DNA from: Acidaminococcus fermentans
GTDB lineage: Bacteria; Bacillota_C; Negativicutes; Acidaminococcales; Acidaminococcaceae
NCBI GenBank assembly: GCA_004555735.1
Contig: SFHH01000001.1
Span: forward strand, 1 to 59,785
Direction: 5' to 3'
DNA: 59,785 bases
Under the pieces are notes generated by a model that worked only from the letters and a program-made list of their open reading frames with translations, was not told the origin of the DNA and did no database searches. Every line of letters starts with the position of its first letter. Within the stretch, counting starts at the first letter, position 1. Of this stretch, positions 8,423 to 18,200 are shown piece after piece. The position numbers were made by a program, and so were the translations under genes.

Positions 8423-8454
8423 TTGACTTTCTTTTGACCTTTTAACAGTACAAT
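8423..8454 (+). promoter_or_regulatory. Permease promoter
   Basis: TTGACT (8423-8428) and TACAAT (8449-8454) with a 20-base spacer; a second TTGACC at 8434 is too close to serve as a -35. A GC-rich hairpin (GGGGATT / AATCCCC, about 8471-8491) sits in the short leader before the ribosome-binding site. It has no T run and may affect stability or translation. Confidence 0.5.
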
Positions 8455-8530
8455 AGACCTGTAAAAAGTCGGGGATTGCGCAGGAATCCCCGCAAACGGA
8501 AAAGTGAATAAGAAAAGGAGTGATCAATGT

Positions 8531-9835
8531 ATGGAAATCTTAACCAACCCCATCGTCGTTTCCGTCATCGTCATGTCCGTGCTCTGTCTGCTCAAGATGA
8601 ATGTGCTCTTTGCCATCCTGATAGCAGCTATTGTAGCCGGAGCCACAGGCGGACTGGCCATTGACAAAACGGTCAGTATCCTGATCGGCGGTATGGGCGG
8701 GAACTCAGAAACCGCTCTGAGCTACATCCTGCTGGGAACGTTGGCCGTTGCCATCGGGCGGTCCGGGCTGGCAGACATCGCTGCACGGAAAATCACCAAA
8801 ATCGTGGGAAACAAAAAAGCCGCCTTCGTATTCCTTATCGCTTTTGTCTCCTGTTTCTCCCAGAACCTGATTCCTGTGCATATTGCCTTCATCCCTATTT
8901 TGATTCCCCCACTGCTGGTGGTGATGAACCATATGAAGCTGGACCGGAGAGCGGTTGCCTGCGCACTGACTTTCGGCCTGAAGGCTCCCTATGTTTCGCT
9001 GCCAGTCGGGTTCGGTCTGCTGTTCATGACCATCATCAAGGACCAGATGGTAGCCAACAATGTCCAGGTCACCATCAGTGATATTTCCTCCGTTATGTGG
9101 ATCGGCGGTGCGTCCATGCTGGTGGGCCTGATCCTTTCTACCATTTTCTACAGCCGGGATCGGGAATACAAGGACCTGCCTATTATGGGTCAGGATGAAA
9201 AAGCCGGAGAAACCGAAATGAATGCAGATTGCTGGAAGGCGCTGGCCGGTGCGGTGGCTGCCTTCGTGGCACAGCTGTATTTCAAATCCCTGCCTATCGG
9301 TGCTATGTGCGGCCTTCTGGTGATGCTGGTCACCGGTTCCATCAAATGGAACAAGGTGGATGATATGGTCAGCGGCGGGGTCCAGATGATGGGCTTCATC
9401 GCCTTCGTCATGCTGGTGGCTGCCGGCTATGCCAACGTACTCCGGGAAACTCATTCAGTGGAAGCTCTGGTCATGGCTACGACGGCTGTCATTAACACCA
9501 AACTCAGCGGGGCTATCCTGATGCTGGCTGTGGGTCTCTTGATCACCATGGGTATCGGGACTTCCTTCGGGACCATCCCGGTCGTGGCTTCCATCTATAT
9601 CCCCATGGGCCTGAAACTGGGCTTCAGCATCCCTTCAATCATCCTGCTGATCGGGATCGCTGCGGCTTTGGGCGATGCAGGATCTCCGGCTTCCGATTCC
9701 ACCCTGGGACCGACTTCAGGGCTGAACGCGGACGGACAGCACAACCATATTTGGGATACCTGTGTACCTACTTTCATCTTCTTCGATGTGACCCTGTTAA
9801 TCGGCGGTGTAATCGGCGCCATGATCCTGGGCTAA
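8531..9835 (+). CDS. Na+/H+ antiporter-family permease, probable histidine or urocanate transporter
   Basis: Polytopic inner-membrane protein of 434 residues with about 11-12 hydrophobic segments, resembling the NhaC/YuiF-type antiporter family within the ion-transporter superfamily. Members next to hut genes are generally assumed to import histidine; the substrate here is inferred only from its position directly before hutH. An upstream GTG at 8504 has no ribosome-binding site. The ATG at 8531 lies about 10 bases after AAAGGAG and is chosen. Regulation probably involves the upstream operator-like sites. A small attenuator separates it from hutH, so hutH may be expressed by partial read-through. 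Confidence 0.8.
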   Translation: MEILTNPIVVSVIVMSVLCLLKMNVLFAILIAAIVAGATGGLAIDKTVSILIGGMGGNSETALSYILLGTLAVAIGRSGLADIAARKITKIVGNKKAAFVFLIAFVSCFSQNLIPVHIAFIPILIPPLLVVMNHMKLDRRAVACALTFGLKAPYVSLPVGFGLLFMTIIKDQMVANNVQVTISDISSVMWIGGASMLVGLILSTIFYSRDREYKDLPIMGQDEKAGETEMNADCWKALAGAVAAFVAQLYFKSLPIGAMCGLLVMLVTGSIKWNKVDDMVSGGVQMMGFIAFVMLVAAGYANVLRETHSVEALVMATTAVINTKLSGAILMLAVGLLITMGIGTSFGTIPVVASIYIPMGLKLGFSIPSIILLIGIAAALGDAGSPASDSTLGPTSGLNADGQHNHIWDTCVPTFIFFDVTLLIGGVIGAMILG

Positions 9836-9850
9836 TTGGATAAATAAACA

Positions 9851-9874
9851 GGGGCTGCCAGACAGCCCCTTTCT
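9851..9874 (+). terminator. Attenuator between the permease and hutH
   Basis: A short stem GGGGCTG / CAGCCCC with a CCAGA loop and TTTCT tail. With a 69-bp gap and no obvious promoter for hutH, partial termination would lower hutH relative to the permease. Confidence 0.7.
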
Positions 9875-9904
9875 ATGGAACTGATTTGTAAGGAGGATAC
9901 TGAA

Positions 9905-11464
9905 ATGTTGAAAGATGTAAAAGCCATCAAAGAAGTCGTCCTGACCGGAAATGATCTGTCTCTGGAACAGCTGATCGCTGTCAGCCGGTATGATGCCAAA
10001 CTGTCTTTTGATCCGGATGCAGTGGCCCGTATCAAAGCTTCCCGGGCCCTCATCGATGATATCGTCAACAGTGACCGGGTGGTCTACGGGGTCACCACAG
10101 GGTTCGGCTCTCTGTGCCGGGTCCATATTTCCAAAGAAGATTGTGCCCAGCTCCAGGAAAACCTGATCCGTACCCATTCCTGCGGGTATGGGAAACCTCT
10201 CAGCCGGGAAGTGACCCGGGCCGCTATGACCATCCGGGCCAATGCCCTGGTGAAAGGGTATTCCGGTATCCGCTTGTCCACCCTGCAGACCCTGGTGGAT
10301 ATGATCAATAAAGGGGTCCATCCTTACATTCCGGAAAAAGGGTCTCTGGGGGCTTCCGGTGATCTGGCCCCTCTGGCCCATATGGTCCTGCCCATGCTGG
10401 GCTTGGGAGATGCTGAATATCAGGGCACAGTGATGCCCGGCAAGGAAGCCATGGAAAAGGCCGGGATCCCCATCATCCACTTGGAAGCCAAGGAAGGCCT
10501 GGCCCTCATCAACGGTACCCCGATCCTCACCGCCATGGGCGTGTTCGCCCTGTGGGAAGGCATGTCCCTGCTGAAACAAAGCGATATCGCTGCTGCACTC
10601 TCTATCGAAGCCCAGCGGGGCATCATCGATGCCTTTGATGAACGGCTCCATGTGATCCGTCCCCACAGAGGCCAGCTGGATACCGCCTACAATATGCGGA
10701 ACCTGCTGTCCGGCAGTACCTATGTGACCCATCAGGGCCAGCTGAAAGTACAGGATGCCTACTGCCTGCGCTGCGTGCCCCAGATCCACGGGGCCAGCAA
10801 GGATGCCTTAGGCTTTGTGAAAGAGAAAGTGGACATTGAAATCAATGCCGCTACTGATAACCCCATCGTCCTGCCGGATGGGGACGTGATTTCCGGCGGG
10901 AACTTCCATGGCGAACCCATGGCTCTGCCTTTCGACTTCCTGGGCATCGGGATCTCTGAAATCGCCAATGTGTCCGAACGGCGCCTGGAACGGCTGATCA
11001 ACAATTCCCTCAGCGGATTCCCGTCCTTCCTGGTGAAACATTCCGGCCTGAACTCCGGCTTCATGATCACCCAGTATGCGGCGGCTGCCCTGGTCAGCGA
11101 AAACAAGGTCCTGGCCCATCCGGCTTCCGTAGATTCCATCCCCTCCTGCGAAAACCAGGAAGACCTGGTCAGCATGGGCGCCCATGCTGCTCGGAAAGCT
11201 GGGGAAATCGCCTTCAACGCCCGCCGGGTGGTGGCTACGGAAATCTTGGCCGCCTGCCAAGCTATCGACCTGCGGGAAGGAGAAGGATTCAAACTGGGGA
11301 CTGGTACCCAGGCTGCTTATGATGCCGTCCGGAAATCCAATGATTTCATTGCCTACGATAAGGACATCGAGATGTTCAAGGAACTGGAAAAAATCACGGA
11401 TCTGGTCCAGGCAGGCGGAATCCTGGAAGCCGTAGAAGACAAAGTCGACCTGAAATTCTTCTGA
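9905..11464 (+). CDS. hutH: Histidine ammonia-lyase
   Basis: Cytosolic enzyme that removes ammonia from L-histidine to give urocanate, the first step of the pathway. The Ala-Ser-Gly triad that cyclises to the MIO electrophile is at residues 150-152 within GSLGASGDLAPLAHM. The tyrosine loop VVYGVTTGFGSL is near residues 60-71. The length of 519 residues is normal. An in-frame ATG at 9875 falls in the attenuator tail; the ATG at 9905 follows AAGGAGGATACTGAA and is preferred. A GC-rich hairpin follows the stop. Confidence 0.97.
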   Translation: MLKDVKAIKEVVLTGNDLSLEQLIAVSRYDAKLSFDPDAVARIKASRALIDDIVNSDRVVYGVTTGFGSLCRVHISKEDCAQLQENLIRTHSCGYGKPLSREVTRAAMTIRANALVKGYSGIRLSTLQTLVDMINKGVHPYIPEKGSLGASGDLAPLAHMVLPMLGLGDAEYQGTVMPGKEAMEKAGIPIIHLEAKEGLALINGTPILTAMGVFALWEGMSLLKQSDIAAALSIEAQRGIIDAFDERLHVIRPHRGQLDTAYNMRNLLSGSTYVTHQGQLKVQDAYCLRCVPQIHGASKDALGFVKEKVDIEINAATDNPIVLPDGDVISGGNFHGEPMALPFDFLGIGISEIANVSERRLERLINNSLSGFPSFLVKHSGLNSGFMITQYAAAALVSENKVLAHPASVDSIPSCENQEDLVSMGAHAARKAGEIAFNARRVVATEILAACQAIDLREGEGFKLGTGTQAAYDAVRKSNDFIAYDKDIEMFKELEKITDLVQAGGILEAVEDKVDLKFF

Positions 11465-11487
11465 TCGGCCACACATATCCATCCCTT

Positions 11488-11530
11488 GGGGGGGCTGTAC
11501 GAAAAGGTACAGCCCCCCCTGTTGATTTTC
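11488..11530 (+). terminator. hutH terminator
   Basis: Perfect 13-bp stem GGGGGGGCTGTAC / GTACAGCCCCCCC. The following T run is weak and broken, so it may be leaky. Confidence 0.75.
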
Positions 11531-11550
11531 TTTTGACGGTATTTGCTGAA

Positions 11551-11562
11551 AACGTCCAGAAA
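11551..11562 (+). promoter_or_regulatory. Second conserved box upstream of hutU
   Basis: AACGTCCAGAAA is identical to 4594-4605 before ftcD and lies 57 bases upstream of site B. Conservation of both boxes at both promoters makes chance less likely. Confidence 0.45.
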
Positions 11563-11607
11563 CGACAGCTGAAAAAACTGAAAAATTTTTCAAAAGATGG
11601 CTTGATT

Positions 11608-11620
11608 AGACGTTTTTTAG
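11608..11620 (+). promoter_or_regulatory. Putative hut operator, site B (before hutU)
   Basis: AGACGTTTTTTAG is identical to site A. It begins 25 bases upstream of the -10-like TACAAT at 11633-11638, again occupying the -35 region. It lies after the hutH terminator, so hutU appears to have its own promoter under the same control as ftcD. Confidence 0.55.
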
Positions 11621-11632
11621 ATGAAAGTCTTT

Positions 11633-11638
11633 TACAAT
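11633..11638 (+). promoter_or_regulatory. hutU -10 box
   Basis: TACAAT lies 65 bases before the hutU start. The -35 region is occupied by the conserved motif. Confidence 0.55.
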
Positions 11639-11702
11639 AGAAGCATGAAGTCAAGAAAATCGAAGTCCTGCACGAAGGCATTATGCAAAGGAGTGGTATA
11701 CC

Positions 11703-13754
11703 ATGATGAAAAATGAAGAAATCGGAAAAGCCATGACCATCAAATTGGAGTTCCCCAACGGACTGCCCAAACCGAAACCTTTCCAAGAAGGCATCCGTCG
11801 GGCTCCGGACCGTGGCTTCCGCCTGACTCCGGCACAGACTGAAATCGCGCTGAAAAACGCTCTGCGTTATATCCCGGAAGAATATCATGAAGAACTGATC
11901 CCCGAATTCTTAGAAGAACTGACCACACGGGGCCGGATCTATGGCTACCGGTTCCGTCCGGAAGGCCGGATCTACGGGAAGCCCATTGATGAATACAAAG
12001 GCAAATGCACCGAAGGCAAAGCCTTCCAGGTGATGATCGACAACAACCTGGACTTTGAAGTTGCTCTGTATCCCTATGAACTGGTGACCTACGGGGAAAC
12101 CGGCAGTGTCTGCCATGACTGGATGCAGTATCTGCTGATCAAACGGTACCTGGAAGAAATCACACCGGACCAGACCCTGGTCATGGAATCCGGCCATCCT
12201 CTGGGCCTGTTCCATTCCAAACCGGAAGCGCCCCGGGTCATCATCACCAACGGTTTGATGATCGGGGAATATGACAACCTCCATGATTGGGAAATCGCCG
12301 AAGAAATGGGCGTAGCCAACTATGGTCAGATGACGGCAGGCGGCTGGATGTACATCGGACCGCAAGGAATCGTCCATGGGACCTTCAACACCATCCTGAA
12401 CGCCGGCCGTATGAAACTGGGGATCCCGGAAGATGGGGACCTGGGCGGCAAGCTGTTCGTCACCTCCGGTCTGGGCGGCATGAGCGGTGCCCAGGGCAAA
12501 GCCGCGGAAATCGCCAACTGTACGGCAATCGTGGCAGAAGTAGATGCTTCCCGGATCAAGACTCGTCTGGATCAGGGCTGGATCTCCGGCGTATCCGATT
12601 CCCTGCCGGAAGTCATTGCTATGGCCCAGAAATCCATGGCGGAAAAGAAGGGCAAATCCTTTGCTTACCACGGCAATATCGTAGATTTACTGGAATACAT
12701 CGTGGACCACAACATCCATGTGGATCTGGTTTCCGACCAGACTTCCTGCCACAACGCTTACAACGGCGGGTACTGCCCGCAAGGCCTGACCTTCGAAGAA
12801 CGGACCAAGATGCTGGCAGAAGACCCGGCCAAATTCCGGGAGCTGGTGGACAAGACCCTCCATGCGCACTTTGCCGCACTGAAGAAGATCACCGCCCGGG
12901 GCGTGTACTTCTTCGACTATGGCAACTCTTTCATGAAGGCTGTGTTCGATTCCGGCGTCAAAGAAATCTCCAAGAACGGCGTGGACGACAAAGACGGTTT
13001 CATCTGGCCTTCCTACGTAGAAGACATCATGGGACCGCAGCTGTTCGACTACGGTTATGGACCGTTCCGCTGGGTCTGCCTGTCCGGCAAGCCGGAAGAT
13101 CTGCATAAGACCGATATGGCCGCTATGAGCTGCATCGACGTGAACCGCCGGTACCAGGATCGGGATAACTACAACTGGATCCGGGATGCGGAAAAGAACA
13201 AGCTGGTGGTAGGTACCCAGGCTCGTATCCTGTATCAGGATGAGGTGGGCCGTGTGAATATCGCCCTGAAGTTCAACGAATTGGTCCGTAACGGTGAAAT
13301 CGGGCCTGTGATGATGGGCCGTGACCACCACGATGTATCTGGCACGGATTCTCCGTTCCGGGAAACTTCCAACATCAAAGATGGTTCCAATGTGATGGCT
13401 GATATGGCTGTCCAGTGCTTCGCCGGCAACGCAGCCAGAGGCATGAGCCTGTGCGCTCTCCACAACGGCGGTGGCGTGGGTATCGGCAAGGCCATCAATG
13501 GCGGGTTCGGGCTGGTCCTGGATGGCAGCCATCGGGTGGATGAAATCATCCGCAGCTCCCTGAGCTGGGATGTGATCAGCGGTGTGGCCCGCCGGTCCTG
13601 GGCCCGGAATGAACATGCTATGGAAACGGCTGTAGAATTCAACAAGACCCGTCATGGCATCGGGCAGATCACCCTGCCGTACCTGACGGATGAAAAACAG
13701 ATCAAGGACGCAGTGACCAAGGTATATCCGAAGGCTCATGTGATCAAAGACTGA
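11703..13754 (+). CDS. hutU: Urocanate hydratase
   Basis: NAD+-dependent cytosolic enzyme that hydrates urocanate to 4-imidazolone-5-propionate. At 683 residues it is of the long urocanase type rather than the roughly 560-residue form of many proteobacteria. The nucleotide-binding segment TSGLGGMSGAQGKAAEI lies near residue 255 and the conserved GRDHHDVSGTDSPFRET block in the C-terminal third. The ribosome-binding site AAAGGAG is 8 bases before the ATG; a second ATG at 11706 is equally possible. The gene sits between its own promoter and a strong terminator. Confidence 0.96.
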   Translation: MMKNEEIGKAMTIKLEFPNGLPKPKPFQEGIRRAPDRGFRLTPAQTEIALKNALRYIPEEYHEELIPEFLEELTTRGRIYGYRFRPEGRIYGKPIDEYKGKCTEGKAFQVMIDNNLDFEVALYPYELVTYGETGSVCHDWMQYLLIKRYLEEITPDQTLVMESGHPLGLFHSKPEAPRVIITNGLMIGEYDNLHDWEIAEEMGVANYGQMTAGGWMYIGPQGIVHGTFNTILNAGRMKLGIPEDGDLGGKLFVTSGLGGMSGAQGKAAEIANCTAIVAEVDASRIKTRLDQGWISGVSDSLPEVIAMAQKSMAEKKGKSFAYHGNIVDLLEYIVDHNIHVDLVSDQTSCHNAYNGGYCPQGLTFEERTKMLAEDPAKFRELVDKTLHAHFAALKKITARGVYFFDYGNSFMKAVFDSGVKEISKNGVDDKDGFIWPSYVEDIMGPQLFDYGYGPFRWVCLSGKPEDLHKTDMAAMSCIDVNRRYQDRDNYNWIRDAEKNKLVVGTQARILYQDEVGRVNIALKFNELVRNGEIGPVMMGRDHHDVSGTDSPFRETSNIKDGSNVMADMAVQCFAGNAARGMSLCALHNGGGVGIGKAINGGFGLVLDGSHRVDEIIRSSLSWDVISGVARRSWARNEHAMETAVEFNKTRHGIGQITLPYLTDEKQIKDAVTKVYPKAHVIKD

Positions 13755-13776
13755 TCGAGAGGAATCATACAGAAAG

Positions 13777-13815
13777 AAAGGGCTGCTGCACAGATCCTGT
13801 GCAGCAACCCTTTTG
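13777..13815 (+). terminator. hutU terminator
   Basis: A 17-bp stem, AAAGGGCTGCTGCACAG with its complement (one mismatch), three-base loop ATC, short T run. It belongs to the GCTGYTGC family. It lies immediately before hutI, so hutI may depend on read-through. Confidence 0.85.
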
Positions 13816-13838
13816 TGGCCCATAAAGGAGGCAAAGCA

Positions 13839-15080
13839 ATGGTTGACAGACTACTCATCAAGAATGCGGCCCAGATCGTGACCCCGGAAGGGAATACGGC
13901 TCGGCACGGCAGGGAAATGAAACAACTGAAAATCTATGAGAACCAGTCCATCCTGATCGAAAATGGCATGATCCGCAGCATCGGGAATCAGCCGGATTGG
14001 GAAAAACTGGTTCCTGCGGATAAACAGATTGATGCCACCGGCAAAGCGGTGCTTCCGGGATTCGTAGATTCCCACACCCATCTGGTGTTCGGAGGCTACC
14101 GGCCTGATGAATTCCTCTGGCGGATGGGCGGCATGAGCTATATGGAGATCATGGAACGGGGCGGGGGCATCCTGAACACCATGAAGGCTACCCGGGAAGC
14201 AAGCCGGGAAGAGCTGGTGGATCACAGCATGGACTTCCTGAAGAAAATGCTGGCCATGGGGGTCACCACCGTGGAGGCCAAAAGCGGCTATGGCCAGGAT
14301 TACGATACGGAAATCAAGCAGATGGAAGTGGTCCAGGACCTGAATGAAAAGCAGCCCATCGAGCTTGTGTCCACTTTCCTGGGGGCTCATGCGGTACCTC
14401 CGGAATTCAAGGGACGGGGCGATGCTTTCATCGAGTTCCTGCTGAAGGATGTCATGCCGGAAGTGGCAGAGAAGCACCTGGCGGAATTCTGCGACGTGTT
14501 CTGCGAAAAAGGGGTATTTTCCATCGAACAGAGCCGTCATCTCCTGACGGAAGCCCGGAAGATGGGTTTCAAACTGAAAATCCATGCCGACGAAATCGTC
14601 AGCCTGGGAGGGGCTGAATTGGCAGGAGAACTCCATGCCACCAGCGCCGATCACCTGCTCCATGCTTCTGATGCGGGAATCCGGGCCATGGCGGACAACG
14701 GGGTGGTCTCCACCCTGCTGCCCACCACCGCCTTCTGCCTGAAGGAACCTTTTGCCCGGGCTCGGGAGATGATCGATTCCGGCTGTGCCGTAGCTTTGGC
14801 CACCGACTTCAATCCTGGCAGCGGTTTCACTTTTTCCGTTCCTCTGATGATCGGGCTGGCGGTCATCTATATGAAAATGACCGCCGAAGAGGCCATTACG
14901 GCTTTGACCCTGAATGGGGCTGCCGCGGTGGACCGGGCTGACCGGATCGGTTCCCTGGAACCGGGAAAGCAGGCAGACCTGGTGATCCTGCAGTATCCTT
15001 CCTACAAATTCCTGCCTTATCATACCGGCATCAATATCGTGGGGACCGTTGTCAAGAAGGGCAAAGTGGTATTCCGGTGA
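13839..15080 (+). CDS. hutI: Imidazolonepropionase
   Basis: Metal-dependent amidohydrolase that opens imidazolone propionate to N-formimino-L-glutamate, the substrate of FtcD. The N-terminal metal motif HTH (His79, His81) lies in VDSHTHLVFGG, followed by VEAKSGYG, the HADE motif and ATDFNPGSG in the TIM-barrel body. The length of 413 residues is typical. An in-frame ATG at 13815 overlaps the preceding terminator; 13839 follows AAAGGAGGC and is chosen. No separate promoter is obvious in the 84-bp gap after hutU. Confidence 0.96.
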   Translation: MVDRLLIKNAAQIVTPEGNTARHGREMKQLKIYENQSILIENGMIRSIGNQPDWEKLVPADKQIDATGKAVLPGFVDSHTHLVFGGYRPDEFLWRMGGMSYMEIMERGGGILNTMKATREASREELVDHSMDFLKKMLAMGVTTVEAKSGYGQDYDTEIKQMEVVQDLNEKQPIELVSTFLGAHAVPPEFKGRGDAFIEFLLKDVMPEVAEKHLAEFCDVFCEKGVFSIEQSRHLLTEARKMGFKLKIHADEIVSLGGAELAGELHATSADHLLHASDAGIRAMADNGVVSTLLPTTAFCLKEPFARAREMIDSGCAVALATDFNPGSGFTFSVPLMIGLAVIYMKMTAEEAITALTLNGAAAVDRADRIGSLEPGKQADLVILQYPSYKFLPYHTGINIVGTVVKKGKVVFR

Positions 15081-15091
15081 CCATGCAGTCC

Positions 15092-15127
15092 AGCGGGCGT
15101 GCAGCATCGCACGCCCGGCTTTTTTTT
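15092..15127 (+). terminator. hutI terminator
   Basis: Perfect 8-bp stem GGGCGTGC / GCACGCCC with an AGCATC loop and eight Ts. Confidence 0.9.
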
Positions 15128-15142
15128 AAGAAGATTTTATAC

Positions 15143-15148
15143 TATAAT
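15143..15148 (+). promoter_or_regulatory. -10 box for the 15232 regulator
   Basis: TATAAT lies just after the hutI terminator. With an 84-base leader it could drive the four-gene run to 20390. No copy of the hut motif is present here. Confidence 0.5.
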
Positions 15149-15231
15149 AATACTGATTGCTATGATAATTTTGAGGGGACCGCACAGGAGTTGATCGAGT
15201 AACGGAAATTTTCAGTGATGAGGTGTGAACG

Positions 15232-18200
15232 ATGACAAGTCTGATCCAAGCGCGTTTTTTGGGCGCTCCTGTAATCAAAAAAGATGGCAGGGAAATCTTT
15301 TTCCCCTACAATAAGGTCAATGCATTGGTGTATTATATCCTGGTCAAAGGGACCGTACTGCGGGATGAACTGAGCGGCGTGCTGTGGGCAGACAAGCCGG
15401 ATGCCATTGCCCGGAAAAATCTGCGCAATGCCATCTATGAGACCAAGAAGATCCTGGGACCGGATGTCTTCATTTCTCCCCGCAAGGCCATCATCAAGGT
15501 CAATCCGGCCATACCCGTCCAAGTGGATGTGAAGGAGTTCGAAGCGGATCCGGGACGGAATCTGGAACTGTACCAGGGGGCCTTCCTCCAGGGATTTTTC
15601 ATCAAAGATGCAGCAGAATACGAAAACTGGTATCTGACGGAACGGGACCGTCTGGAAGGCATGTACATGGATGCTCTGCTGCAGAAGCTGAAAGAAGCAG
15701 TGGCTGTGAAGAACCTGGGGAAAGTGACCTGGTATGGACGGATGCTGATCGCCCATGATCCCTATGATGAATCCATCTACACCCTGCTGCTCAGGACGTA
15801 CTGTGAGCAGGGAAATATGAAACAGGCCACAGAACTGTATGAAGAGATGAAGAAACTGTTCCGGGAGGAACTCCAAAGCAATGTGCCTCCTGAAATCGAA
15901 GAACTGATGAAAAAGAACCTGCACCAGGGGAAAAGAGAGCAGGGACTGCAACTGCGTTCCCAAGGCGCATTCACCGGCCGGGAAAGGGAATTGCAGCAGG
16001 TCCGGCAGATGCTGGACCGGTTCCTCCAGGGCAGCAGCAGTGAAGCATTGCTGATCCGAGGCGAGGCGGGCTGCGGCAAGACCATCCTGAAAGATACACT
16101 GGTCAATGAACTGCCTTCGGAAGTGGCAGTGATCCAATCCAACTGCTTTAAACCGGAACAGAATATCCTGCTGCGGCCTTGGACAGGGATCGTAGAAGGC
16201 TTGGGGAACCTCATCCGCCGGGAGAAGATCCCAGTCCCCAATATGGACCCGGGCAAACTATATGAATTGTTCCCCCAGATGGACATGAGCGGGGACCGGG
16301 AAGCGGGCCTGGCGGAAATCAAGGACCTGCTGAAATTCGATGCTATTTTCCATACCTTGTATACGGTGATGGAAACGGCTGCCGAAAGCAAACGGATCCT
16401 TTTCATCTTTGAAGATCTTCAGTGGATGGATCCCCTGAGCCTTTCCCTGCTCAGCAGCCTGATCCTCCATCAGAAATCCCGGCGCTTCATGTTCCTTTTA
16501 ACGGCTCAGCCTTCCCGGGATAAGAATTACCAGAAGTTCGAGACCTCCGTATCCATGTATCACAAACTGCAGATGTTGGACCTGAAACCCTTGGATCGGG
16601 AAACCATCCGCCTCTTCGCCCAGCATGTGGATCTGCCTGTTCCGGTAGATGGGCCTCTGGTGGATCGGCTCCAGGAGGAATCAGAGGGGAACCTGTTCCT
16701 GCTCCGGGAATGCCTGGTGGCCTTGAAAACCACCGGCAGCCTGGACAATCTCACCGAGAATATGCGGAACATCTTTAAATCCAACTGCTTTGCCCTTACC
16801 GACGATCAGCAGAAAATCTTGGATTTCATTTCTTTGTTCTATGATGGTGCACCTCTGGCTATGATTTCGGAATACATGCATATGAACAGTCTCCAGGCGC
16901 TGGAAAACCTGGAAGTGCTCCGGAAGAACAATTTCATCCGGCCAGTACCTCAACAGCCGGAAGTCATCTATGAAATCGTCCAACAGAAGCTGAAGGAATA
17001 CATCCATCAGCAGATTTCTCTGGAAAAACAGAAGATCCTCCACAGCTATATCGCTGGGCTCTGGGAAAAGCGGCTGACCCATTCCCCCCAGGACATCCGC
17101 CTGTATCACCATTTGGAGTACCATTACCAAGAGGCAGGGGAATTGGTCAATATGGGACGTTACAAGCTGAAGATCCTCATGTATTATTTGAATTTCAGCA
17201 ACGAGCTGTTCCCCGTGCTCAGCAGTGCGGATATCACTCCCGATGATGATAAGAGCCGGTTCATCGAGACCAATCTGGGGCAGTTTTTGGCAGAAGTGGA
17301 TGAGATGATGCATGCCATCAGACGAAATTGCGGAGAGACTCCGGAAGTCCGGGATCTGGAGATGAATTACCTCCATCTGATGGGGCGGCATTATATCCGG
17401 ATGGGCGAATATGAAAAGGGCGTCCGGAACATCCTGAGCCTGATCGAACAGGCTGCGGAAGTCCATAACCGGGACTATATGCTCATGGGCTATAAACAGA
17501 TGATTTTCTATGATATCCAGATCGGCAATACGGAGGAAATGAAGAACTATCTGGAGGTGGCCTTGAACCTGGCCGATGAGTGCAATTACCATAAGGAAAT
17601 GGGGATCCTGCTCCGTCTGAAGGGACTGAACATGATCATGCAGGGAAATTTCCCAGAGGCAGAACGGCTGCTGAAGGAATCCATCTCTACTTTCATGGTG
17701 ACCCAGAATGTGCAGCGGCGCTATGCCCTGAATATTGCCGGCGCTTACAATTATCTGGGAGAGATCCGGCGGGGAGAAGGCAAGTTCCGGGAGGCGCTGG
17801 ATTACTATGATAAAGCACTGGACTATGCCAGAGATCAGGAAGCCTACAGCTCTTGGGTGGTCTTTTCCTGCAATGCAGGGGTAGCCTGCTACAACCTGGA
17901 GCAGTATGAGCGGGCCAAGCAGTACTTCATGCAGGCCTATGAATTGTTCCCCCGCTATGTGTTCTACTGGCGGCATCCTATCGTAGAATCCTACCTGGCG
18001 CTTCTGTCTATGAGGGAAGGAAAAGAAAAAGAAGCCATCCGGTTTTTGGACGATGCGCTCCACAAGCTGGGGAATATGAACAATCCCCGGGAAGCCGGTT
18101 ATGTATATATGGCCATTGCGCTGCTGAAGAAGCAGCATCCGGATAGCGGGATCTCCCGCCACTATGAAGGCAGCCTGAGCTCCTATGCTACTCGGGCTCT

